From the NCBI GenBank assembly GCA_964019425.1, contig OZ025787.1, forward strand, positions 930,001-994,000: 64,000 nucleotides of DNA, in the 5' to 3' direction. Position 1 is the stretch's first letter. Each line of letters begins with the position of its first letter. The DNA comes from Flectonema sp. DT1601. Its lineage: Eukaryota > Euglenozoa > Diplonemea > Diplonemida > Diplonemidae. This document shows positions 56,436-64,000 of this stretch, one piece after another. Both the position numbers and the translations under genes were made by a program. The notes under the pieces were generated by a model. It did not search any database and was not told where the DNA came from. It was given only the letters and a program-made list of their open reading frames with translations.

Positions 56436-57848
56436 TTTTTACACAAGAGTATCGCATACTTAGCCATCTTTTCGTTTGTCGTTCCAATCGCTCAACTTCG
56501 ATGAATTTTATTCGGAACTCGAGTCAGAGCGGTATGGTTAACAGGTACCGAAAGACGTCAATTTCTCTCTCAAAACATAAAAACTAAATCAGACCTGGAA
56601 AATACCTTAACCAGAAACAAAAGAATAACCAAAAAAAAATAAAATTCGACAAGCTAGTTAATAATGCTGCCGGTATTTGATGATACCTTTCGACCAGACT
56701 ATCTGCGATTTCTTCAACAAAAGACGCGATGTAAAGCAACAAGAAACAAATAACAACTACAAGGAGAAAAAGATAAGTGTAAGGGAAAAGTAAGACTTTG
56801 TTATTTTCGGAGAGTTAGTGACAACAAAGTTTTAATTGAATATTATTTTTTTTATTTTTTTATGACTTGAATCACTTTGTGCAGATAAACTGTAGAAGCC
56901 GGTGAACAGAAAAAAAATAATTTAAAAAAAAAAAAAAACATCACTCTTTTGTTTCCCGTTCCCATGACCTATTGTACAGCTCTAATATAACAAAGCTAAC
57001 CTGAGGGAGGATTCCTGCATAAGAGTTACTAGATACCATGAAAGCAGAAGAAGAAGAAGAAGAACATTAAAAAGAAGAACGGAAAAGCACTATGTCAATC
57101 ATGTACTACCAATGGAGTCATCTCCGCCATCGTACATGATGAAGTTATGCCGCCAAAACGTTTTTTTTTATTAAATTAAAACTTATGAACAACCATGGCA
57201 TCTACTTTGGCTGAAAGAAATTTTTTTTTTTTTTTTTTTTTTACGTAAGGAGGAATCCCTCACAAGAGTTTTTTTTGAAAAGGAATTTAACTCTGGGTGT
57301 GAACCTATCCTCCAGAAAGATTTGATATGAAAGAAGAAAGAAGAGGACAGTAAACACAAGCAGCGTAAGTTAGTCTGCATCTGTGATAATTTCTGCCTCT
57401 GAACTTTCATTTCTAAAAAAAATGGCAAAATATTTAGTTAAGATGCATGCATCAAATTTGTTATTGAATGCGGATGTTATTCAGAACGTGAAAGAAAGTT
57501 TCCTCCACAAGAATTGGGTTATTATATTTCTTTTAATCTTGGTGTGAAGCCAAACCCAGAAAGATACCAATAAAGGCAGCTGTTGAAGGAAAAAGGGGGG
57601 TATTAAAAAAAAAAAAAAAAAAAAAAGGGAGATCAGTGTGTGCAAGAGAGTTATTTATAGTTTTATATGAGCAAGGACTCGGCTATAAAAAGAACAGAGC
57701 ACCAAAACGAAAAGTAGAAAACAATGTTTACCCTCCTAGACCTTCATCAGTAAATTCTTCATAACCAGATCCTTGATTATGTAATAGTCCCCACGAGATG
57801 TCAAGATAGAAAACGTACATAAGTAAGTCAACAGATGATTATGATCAA
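55425..57848. other. Spacer with simple repeats
   Basis: No supported gene over 2.4 kb. It contains a 14-nt G run at 55711-55724, the partner of the 37.9-kb repeat at 55845-55975, a possible R2 fragment near 56036-56075 (CATAAACGATAATTTAACAT), long T runs near 56405-56430 and 57221-57242, and an (AAG)n tract near 57044-57064. Confidence 0.6.
55711..55724. repeat. 14-nt G run
   Basis: Uninterrupted poly(G) in spacer DNA. It stands out because nearly all other long homopolymers in the window are A or T. Confidence 0.95.
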
Positions 57849-58847
57849 CTACAAGCCCTCATGATGTCTGGGACTCTGACATTCGAGTGCTGGACTTACG
57901 CAAATAGTTATTTCAGGATTTTCAGGTGTGGGTGGAAGCTCTGCTTCCTTTATCGCTGGTTGAAGTTTTAATTTCGTATACCAAATGACTCCTATCATAG
58001 CCACCATCATCCCGCTGGTATTTTGCAAGCTGAACGGATGTGAGAAGAACATAACTCCACACAATAGTACCAAAACAGTTTTGACGTGTCCAACAACTTG
58101 ATAAGACATTGGATCAGTTTTTCCGACAATAAAAAAAACTGACAAATTAATACAGAGAGCAGCAATACCCGATAAAGCAAGAAGCGCCATACAATGATAA
58201 GTTAATTGAAATGTAAACAAGAATACCGATATATCATCAGTAATAATTGCACAACACAAAAACAACATCGCCGTATAAGGCGACGTGTATAAAAGAGATT
58301 GCTGAGATGTTAGATCCGCCGTTAAATCTTTCATTTTAATTTGAAGTAGAGCCGTACTCAGTGTTCCTAAACACCCAAACACTAAACCAATAAAAGTAAC
58401 AGAAACATCCCCCGCCGTCGTCAAATAGACACCAGAAATTAATAATAAAAGTGATATTTTTATTGTGTAAGGATACCTGATATTCTTTAGTAGGTATTCC
58501 GCAAAACAGATGACTGGAATGTTCATCAACTTTAATATTTGATACACCCCAACAGAATTATATACCAACGAGTAGTTTACAAACATAACACTTCCCAACT
58601 GTAGTCCAGAAATTTGAAGGCAGGTACTCGTTTTTGGCTGTTGTTCAGGAAGCTCAAATTTTGAAATTTTTTGATACATCCAAATACCAACTGACGTTAT
58701 AACAAAATGAAGTGCCATCAGCGTATTTGGGAATAGGAACCCTTCCTCAGAGAATAGTTTTTTGTTCAAAATTACGACACCTACGACACTAACGATGTTG
58801 ATAACCATCACAGTTATCAACTGAAGACGAGAGCTGTTATCATTCAT
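57849..58847 (-). CDS. SLC35E3/TPT-like nucleotide-sugar transporter
   Basis: A single exon of 332 aa from the ATG at 58847; the longer open frame to 58865 begins with GTG. Ten hydrophobic helices span almost the whole chain, the usual topology of the drug/metabolite transporter superfamily. The segment VGKTDPMSYQVVGHVKTVLV near residues 250-270 matches the GKTSPVTYQVLGHLKT motif of the TPT/KT branch (SLC35E3, plant UDP-sugar transporters such as UXT and URGT). VNYSLVYNSVGVYQI in the first half is also typical. It probably exchanges a nucleotide sugar for UMP or GMP in the Golgi membrane; the exact sugar is not readable. The C-terminal 35 residues are hydrophilic. An AG acceptor-like site ends 21 nt upstream. 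Confidence 0.9.
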   Translation of the reverse strand: MNDNSSRLQLITVMVINIVSVVGVVILNKKLFSEEGFLFPNTLMALHFVITSVGIWMYQKISKFELPEQQPKTSTCLQISGLQLGSVMFVNYSLVYNSVGVYQILKLMNIPVICFAEYLLKNIRYPYTIKISLLLLISGVYLTTAGDVSVTFIGLVFGCLGTLSTALLQIKMKDLTADLTSQQSLLYTSPYTAMLFLCCAIITDDISVFLFTFQLTYHCMALLALSGIAALCINLSVFFIVGKTDPMSYQVVGHVKTVLVLLCGVMFFSHPFSLQNTSGMMVAMIGVIWYTKLKLQPAIKEAELPPTPENPEITICVSPALECQSPRHHEGL

Positions 58848-58867
58848 TTTATAATACAACAACACTA

Positions 58868-58890
58868 CTATTGTGAAAAGGAAATATATT
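58868..58890 (-). promoter_or_regulatory. Pyrimidine tract and AG acceptor, transporter gene
   Basis: Minus-strand ATTTCCTTTTCACAATAG ends 20-21 nt before the ATG. Candidate spliced-leader or UTR-intron acceptor. Confidence 0.45.
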
Positions 58891-59421
58891 CAACTAATTC
58901 TCTACGCATGTTTTCTTATTATCCAATGACGTGCTACTACTGATGCTAACACATTCATCTTTTACACACAACAGCATCTATAAAATTTAAAAATGATATA
59001 AACACAGACAGACATAATCGTACAAGAAAATAGCATGCGAAGTTAGCCAAGTGCTTTCCCTCATCTTAATTATCAATGTTGTTGGGGGGGAGTAACACTG
59101 AATACCGCGTGCTCAATAGTACATTAATAAGCACCAATACCACAGTAAAATGAGATTACGCGGCTTGTTGATATCTTTGTACAGCTTTATATTTTGGGTA
59201 ATTTTGATTTTCGTAAATAGAACTTTGACAAAGCCCGATGATCCACAAGGCTGACTATAACTAAAGTAAAGAACTGAAAAGGTTATGCTGCAATACAAGA
59301 TGGTAACATAGAATACTACAATTATTATTATTATCCAATAACAACAACCATCACTTATTATGAATAAATTGTTTATTGGACATATCTGAAGCGATTAACA
59401 ACCAATAGAAGTTATTACTTC
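58891..59421. other. Spacer between PDZ protein and transporter
   Basis: About 530 bp with no gene and no recognised repeat. A TTATTATTATTATT tract near 59320-59334 is the only simple sequence. Confidence 0.5.
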
Positions 59422-60227
59422 CTACTGTGTTTGGTATGCTGCAGCTAGCTTACTAAGGTAACTATTCATTGAAGCTTCTTGAATTGGTTGAGGTAGATCT
59501 GCTTCTTCAGCTACGACGGATTTTTTACCTCCTTTGCCACCCTTCCAGCCGCGGTTGCTTTTCGATCCTTTTCCAAAAGTTGTTTTTGCAATGTTTTGAA
59601 GAGGACCCGCATACACTGAGTTAACACCAATACCTGACAGTTCTTGTTGTAATTCTGACATTCCCTGTGTTGGTTATTGTTCTGTTATTCTACATCAAGT
59701 GTTCTACATCAAGTGTTCTACATCAAGTTATATTGTAATAAGGTGAGACATACCTTCGCTGCCCAACAAGCGAAGTCATCATCTGCATAAGCAGATCTCA
59801 CAATAGATGTTTGTGGGATAATACCAGGAAACCGACTGTCTACAACCTGTTTTATTTATTTATATCTCATGCTAAGACACAAGACAAGAGACACTGCTAA
59901 GTTAACATACTCGTAGAAAAGAAGACTCAGTCTGAGGACGTAGAGGTGCAGGAGAAGAGATGTTATGAGGAGGAGGAGGAGGAGGAGGTGCCCCTGTTGA
60001 TAATTGAGGTGGTAAGGGATGCGATTGTTGAAGACCAAGTGGTGGCAGACCGGGACCGGAAGGAATGTGACGGGGTACCGGAGGTTGATTGAAGCGCTGC
60101 ATTTGACCTTCATCATGATGACGAGGTGTAAATTGCTGCTGGTGATGGTGATGTTGTTGCTGGTGTTGCTGCTGGTGTTGGTGATGACTGTGCTGAAAGT
60201 TACGGTTTTCATTGCTGCTGCGGTGTG

Positions 60228-60258
<31 letters not shown>

Positions 60259-61044
60259 AGGAGGTGCATACTGTCCTTTCCCGAAGCCTGTCCTTTCGCT
60301 CTGCCCGGTTGGGTACGGTGCGTACCCACCCTGCATGTGCTGCTTCCCCCGCTTTCCTCCCTTGTCCCCTTTACTGCCACCTCTGTCTCCCTTGCCACCT
60401 TCGTCTCCTTTTCCTTTGCTTCGTTTTCCTTTCTTCCCACCCTTTCCCTCCGGTGGTAGGACCGGCATCTGAAACTTGACTCGAATCTCCCCTGCAGCTA
60501 TTATATTCTGGATAGCTTCTTGAGGAGAGAGAACAATCTTCCCATCCACTTGTAGTAAGATCATTCCTCTGATAACACCAGCAGTAGCAGCATGACCATC
60601 AGGGATAAGGTTAATAACTGACATATCACTACCTAAGGTAAGGCCAGGGTTAGCACCTGCTGACTTCTTTATTGTTGTTTCGTATGGCCCAACTGCTACT
60701 GGTTTGTTACTCTTGTCAGGTGATGAATTTAATTTCTTTGCCGTGACTGAAAATTCTAATCCTCCCGATGACATTGCTTGTCCCATTTCTTTTAGTGTTT
60801 CGTATGTCTTTCCGTTGACTGCGACTATTTTCATTTCAGTTGTAAGACCTGCTCTTGCTGTGGGAGAACCTTCAGCAATACTCTTGATAGTGAAGTCTTT
60901 TTGTAATATCTGTTTTTTTTATTTTTATATTTGTATTCTTTCTTCTGCAGAATAATTCTTACTACAGCACAAACATAGTTTACATACCATTCCTAGCTTC
61001 TCATCTTCTGCCCTTTTCACTGTCAATATAATATCGGGTCCCAT
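59422..61044 (-). CDS. Two-PDZ scaffold with basic and Gln/His-rich tail, four exons
   Basis: Exons are 60988-61044, 59911-60909, 59754-59846 and 59422-59664, giving 463 aa. The introns (78, 64 and 89 nt) all start GTATGT and end CAG. PDZ1 covers about residues 5-88 (ILTVKRAEDEKLGM, then GSPTARAGL and IVAVNGKTY). PDZ2 covers about 104-180 (GLTLGSDMSVINLIPDGHAA, then ILLQVDGKIV). Its carboxylate-binding loop is not a canonical GLGF. A Lys/Gly-rich stretch (GKGGKKGKRSKGKG) follows, then Gln- and His-rich runs and a polyproline block, all suggestive of disorder and possible RNA binding or phase separation. A second Lys/Gly cluster near the C terminus (RGWKGGKGGKK) echoes the first. It is probably a scaffold for membrane or signalling complexes; partners are unknown. 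Confidence 0.85.
59688..59729. repeat. Three 14-bp direct repeats within a PDZ-gene intron
   Basis: TTCTACATCAAGTG occurs three times head to tail (688-701, 702-715 and 716-729 of the 59 kb; the last copy ends in T). It makes this the longest of the three introns, 89 nt. Confidence 0.9.
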
Positions 61045-61065
61045 TATTTATGATGTGAGGGGACC

Positions 61066-61084
61066 CTATAAAACTAAATTGATC
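61066..61084 (-). promoter_or_regulatory. T-rich tract and AG acceptor, PDZ gene
   Basis: Minus-strand TCAATTTAGTTTTATAG ends 21-22 nt before the ATG at 61044. Candidate acceptor of the same type as at the neighbouring genes. Confidence 0.45.
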
Positions 61085-61407
61085 GAATTCAATACATCAC
61101 TACCCTCCTTTGAGTAAACCTGAATGAAAAGGGAACTGACTCACACAAGCAAATCAACACCAGCGTGAGGTATAAATAGACGTCACAGCCGACTTCAAGT
61201 TCAAAGTATCAATACAGAGCAATCCATTTCATGTTTCCTGAAGAAATAATAATCACACCACTCGGTAATTAGTAAGATTATTTGTGTGGTTGGAATCCAA
61301 CCAGAAGCTGTGACCCTTGAAAAGGATGCACATAATCACACCTTATCAAATGGAATCACATTATTAATTATTAAGAAGTACATTACTGAGTCAGATTGTT
61401 AACATGA
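61085..61407. other. Spacer downstream of MED14
   Basis: About 320 bp, no gene recognised. It may contain the MED14 3' UTR, or a further exon if the terminal GTATAG of that frame is a splice donor. Confidence 0.45.
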
Positions 61408-63996
61408 CTATACCTTCTTACATTCTCCGCTTTCATTTATTTTTAGTAAAATTATGTCGGTTTCAATGTGTGGATCTGACAGCACTAGAGATTGCCCTGA
61501 AAGTGATTCAACGAGTCCCAGAGACCATCTTCCAAGTGACGCAGGTAAGAATCTGTCTTCACATAAAGTTCGAATACCAGTAACCCAAACAGAGAGGTTG
61601 TTACAAAACACTGACAGAGGCTGTTGAGTACACAAGTGATTAGATACTTTTGTGGATGCCGTAGTGAGAACAGTCGTACGATGATCTGTGACATCAGAAT
61701 CCGCTGTTACAGCAGTTGAAAATATTTCATTTCGGCAATCTAAACGAAGTTGAACAGAAATACCAGCACATCTGATAACTGGAACTGTAACTTCATTGAG
61801 GAGTAAGAACTTTCTAGCAGTTGATAATCTGGAAGACAATAGTTTCCCAACTTTACGAGAATCGGTAACAGATCTAGACACAGCTAGTGAGAGAGCGCAA
61901 GTCATTAAAATATCTAAACTACCAAGATTAGCAACAAACCATCCCTCAACAGAAGAACCAATGCCAAGCTTTCGAATCTGTGCTGCTGTTAAACGAGATT
62001 CAGTATCGGGTGTCGCTGATGTATAAAACATAGAAACAATACACTTAGCAGCATGTTCATCATCACTTGTTGTGGTTACCACCCAATACACACCTTCTGA
62101 AGGTACGGCAGTTACTAAGACATGACCAGATGTTATCCCAGGGGTGTGTTGTAATAATTCTTCTTCTGAATTTTGAAGTACAGCTGGACCATCTCCAAGC
62201 CCACCAGATAAAATCAAATCAAGGATAGTTGTCTCATAGATCGCTTGCAATCCACAAACAGAAAGAACTCTCCAAGCCATTATCCAAGCATGAGATAGAC
62301 AGATACTTGCCGCGGATATCGGTGTCGAAGTTTTATTAGAAAACGGATGAGGTAATATTAAATATCGGTGAGGTCTTTTTTCTCCAATAAAAGCACTCAC
62401 AACCGCGGCTACTGCTAAACCAGCAGCAAATGCAAAATCACAACCGACCACACCCTCTGAGGATGGTAAAACACCTCCTAAAGGAGGACTTCTGATTAGC
62501 GCAGCTTGCAGTGTCGCAGGATTTATTTTTAAGACAATACGAATTTCATGCAATGGCATCTCCACATGAATTATTCCATTATGAATAAAACAATGAGGAA
62601 TACACAAATCAGACTTAACTCCCTTCGTAGGCAACAAATTCAGTACAACACTAAAAGTGCATTGCACGGCATGCTCAATAACAACAGCAGAGTTGCCTAT
62701 TGTGGTCAAGGGACCAAGAGGACCACCATTAGGCAGAAGATAATTTACCGTGATTGGTGTTCCTGTATCATTTATATAAATACTTACAGGTGCTACAAAA
62801 CAACCGTGAGAGACATTTGCCTTGAGTGTGTTATCTCGTAACTCTGAAGGAATGCCCAGATAGGTTAAGTTATTGTGAATTTCTAGAAGCCGAAATTGCT
62901 TTGCTTCTCGACAACAATCTATAACAAAATCATTTATATTGATAGGTTCTGGTAGACATTTATTAACTGTTGATCGGTCTGTATCGTTTCTCAGTATTAA
63001 AACGTTTCCAGGGATTTGACCTGCGTGTAAGTCAACAGTAAAAACACCCCATATGACTATACGAACAATACCAGTACTGGAATCAACACTGGCAGTACAC
63101 CATTGGTGTAGTCGTGCAATTGCTAAGGCAACACCGTGAAACTCTTCGAGAAACATTCCAACACATACTTTCTCTAACATCACTAGTGATTCTTGTAGTT
63201 CACCACGTAGAAGTTTCGTCGCACATATTTCTTTAATTTTAGTATCAGTTGCTTCATCCAGTTTGTAATGGAGTGAATCACTTCCCGGATCTTTTTTAAA
63301 TAAAAAAATGCAATCCCAGGACAACAAAGACCATGTGGGAATAGAATTCGCCTCTGACAAGTGAAACATATTCGCGGGAGAGCCAAGAATTATTGTTGCT
63401 GAGAGAACGTCGCTTTTAAAGATTAGTTTTGGAGTACCTATACCGCTTATTGAAAATAGCTTTCCAGATATACTACGAATCTCTTCACATTGTTTAAGAT
63501 GAACCATTGTTCTGAGGGAGAGAAATTCACGAGCAGTTGTTGTGTCAGATCTTAATTTTATTTTTCTAATTTTTGATCGTTCTTCAATTGTATTACACTT
63601 CTCCACAGCATTGATTATCGTTATTGGTGTTCTCGGAGGTCCGAATGAGTTCGATACAAGCTTTACATGACGAGCATACATCTCATCTGCCACAACCCTA
63701 AAAGCGCTATCATGAACTTGTTTCTTTTGAAGCTCTTCTACTGCTGTGTTAAAGTCACTTCCATTTTCTCTTATTCCTTTAAGAAGTTTTGCGATCCGTT
63801 GCATTCTTCCTTTTATTCGAACAGCGTATTCGACGATAATACGTCTGCCTTCATTCTTCTTGTCTACAATATTCATTGATATAAGCATCTTTGATACGTC
63901 TTGTAGTTCTTTGTGACTCGTTTCTAATACACTCCAAAGAAGTTTACTAACAGAGACTATAAGAACATCACCTTGCTGGGATACTACGTGGTCCAT
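61408..63996 (-). CDS. MED14: Mediator complex subunit 14 (MED14/RGR1-like)
   Basis: An 862-aa open frame beginning at an ATG four bases from the window edge; upstream exons or UTR may lie outside. The order of segments follows MED14. First is an N-terminal helical bundle (KLLWSVLETSHKELQDVSKM, then RMQRIAKLLKGIR). Then comes the beta-rich block GKLFSISGIGTPKLIFK, SATIILGSP and IPTWSLLSWDCIFLF, which parallels the GRVKFRVEGEFEATLT...PWRLLKLEI region of animal MED14. ININDFVIDCCREAKQFRLL matches the LSIEKLLIDSVHARAHQKL segment. MED14 is the central backbone that joins head, middle and tail of Mediator in RNA polymerase II transcription. The frame ends at TAG inside AAG-GTATAG, which could be a weak donor. 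Animal MED14 is about 1450 aa and yeast Rgr1 about 1080, so a missing 3' exon or a reduced C terminus are both possible. Confidence 0.75.
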   Translation of the reverse strand: MDHVVSQQGDVLIVSVSKLLWSVLETSHKELQDVSKMLISMNIVDKKNEGRRIIVEYAVRIKGRMQRIAKLLKGIRENGSDFNTAVEELQKKQVHDSAFRVVADEMYARHVKLVSNSFGPPRTPITIINAVEKCNTIEERSKIRKIKLRSDTTTAREFLSLRTMVHLKQCEEIRSISGKLFSISGIGTPKLIFKSDVLSATIILGSPANMFHLSEANSIPTWSLLSWDCIFLFKKDPGSDSLHYKLDEATDTKIKEICATKLLRGELQESLVMLEKVCVGMFLEEFHGVALAIARLHQWCTASVDSSTGIVRIVIWGVFTVDLHAGQIPGNVLILRNDTDRSTVNKCLPEPININDFVIDCCREAKQFRLLEIHNNLTYLGIPSELRDNTLKANVSHGCFVAPVSIYINDTGTPITVNYLLPNGGPLGPLTTIGNSAVVIEHAVQCTFSVVLNLLPTKGVKSDLCIPHCFIHNGIIHVEMPLHEIRIVLKINPATLQAALIRSPPLGGVLPSSEGVVGCDFAFAAGLAVAAVVSAFIGEKRPHRYLILPHPFSNKTSTPISAASICLSHAWIMAWRVLSVCGLQAIYETTILDLILSGGLGDGPAVLQNSEEELLQHTPGITSGHVLVTAVPSEGVYWVVTTTSDDEHAAKCIVSMFYTSATPDTESRLTAAQIRKLGIGSSVEGWFVANLGSLDILMTCALSLAVSRSVTDSRKVGKLLSSRLSTARKFLLLNEVTVPVIRCAGISVQLRLDCRNEIFSTAVTADSDVTDHRTTVLTTASTKVSNHLCTQQPLSVFCNNLSVWVTGIRTLCEDRFLPASLGRWSLGLVESLSGQSLVLSDPHIETDIILLKINESGECKKV

Positions 63997-64000
63997 ATTG

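Noticed and set aside
57183-57428. 81-codon minus-strand frame downstream of the transporter
   Set aside because: Contains a long Lys run from a homopolymer, no domain and no acceptor-like signal.
1-64000. Bacterial origin, operons or CRISPR
   Set aside because: Spliceosomal introns, eukaryotic signalling and flagellar proteins and large spacers exclude this. No spaced short palindromic repeats were seen.
1-64000. Retrovirus-like, LTR or Polinton remnants
   Set aside because: No reverse transcriptase, integrase, capsid or long terminal repeat pattern was recognised in any frame.

Overview
The window reads as nuclear DNA of a unicellular, flagellated eukaryote. The genes use the standard code, several are interrupted by short GT-AG introns (62-105 nt, donors mostly GTATGT or GTGTGT), and the protein set is eukaryotic: two MAP kinases, an SLC9 Na+/H+ exchanger, a class I cyclic-nucleotide phosphodiesterase, an SLC35-type transporter, Mediator subunit 14 and the nexin-dynein regulatory complex subunit DRC2/CCDC65. 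I cannot name the lineage. RPPE-type MAP kinases and GTATGT introns with an ACTAAC-like 3' end would suit an excavate-grade flagellate (metamonad, heterolobosean or euglenozoan), but that is inference.

Sixteen protein genes are supported, and every one lies on the minus strand. In transcription order (high to low coordinate) they are: MED14 (61.4-64.0 kb), a two-PDZ protein (59.4-61.0), an SLC35E3-like transporter (57.8-58.8), a small two-exon ABM-domain protein (55.0-55.4), an SH3-like low-complexity protein (52.2-54.4), DRC2 (48.3-49.9), a GRDP-like protein with about 112 copies of an 8-residue Cys-Pro-Pro repeat (44.5-47.7), a beta-helix protein (42.3-43.2), a five-exon phosphodiesterase (39.7-42.0), a coiled-coil protein (33.2-35.0), an LRR/IPT/EGF single-pass membrane protein (30.3-32.9), the Na+/H+ exchanger (26.5-28.4), a FYVE/F-box-like/kinase fusion (23.7-25.6), a TEY MAP kinase (19.9-21.1), a secreted PC-esterase (5.1-6.6) and a TDY MAP kinase (3.6-4.9). 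Most starts are preceded, 15-90 nt upstream, by a pyrimidine-rich stretch ending in AG. That fits either 5'-UTR introns or spliced-leader addition to a one-way polycistronic array.

About half of the window is gene-poor, AT-rich spacer: 1-3.6 kb, 6.6-19.9 kb, 35.0-39.7 kb, 49.9-52.2 kb and 55.4-57.8 kb. It is full of A or T runs, up to about 36 nt, that are absent from exons. The spacers carry small non-autonomous mobile elements. Two have terminal inverted repeats and target duplications (10065-10632 and 11008-11762). A dispersed family (R2) has three copies flanked by direct repeats, one of them nested inside a second family (R1). No retrovirus-like element, CRISPR array, rRNA or convincing functional tRNA was seen.

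The genes do not form one pathway. There is a signalling theme (two MAPKs, FYVE kinase, lipid-anchored PDE, LRR membrane protein, PDZ scaffold) and a flagellar theme (DRC2, and perhaps the coiled-coil protein). The most unusual objects are the Cys-Pro-Pro repeat protein with its recent 648-bp internal duplication, the FYVE/F-box/kinase fusion, the one-strand array with acceptor-like signals, and the R2 element family.
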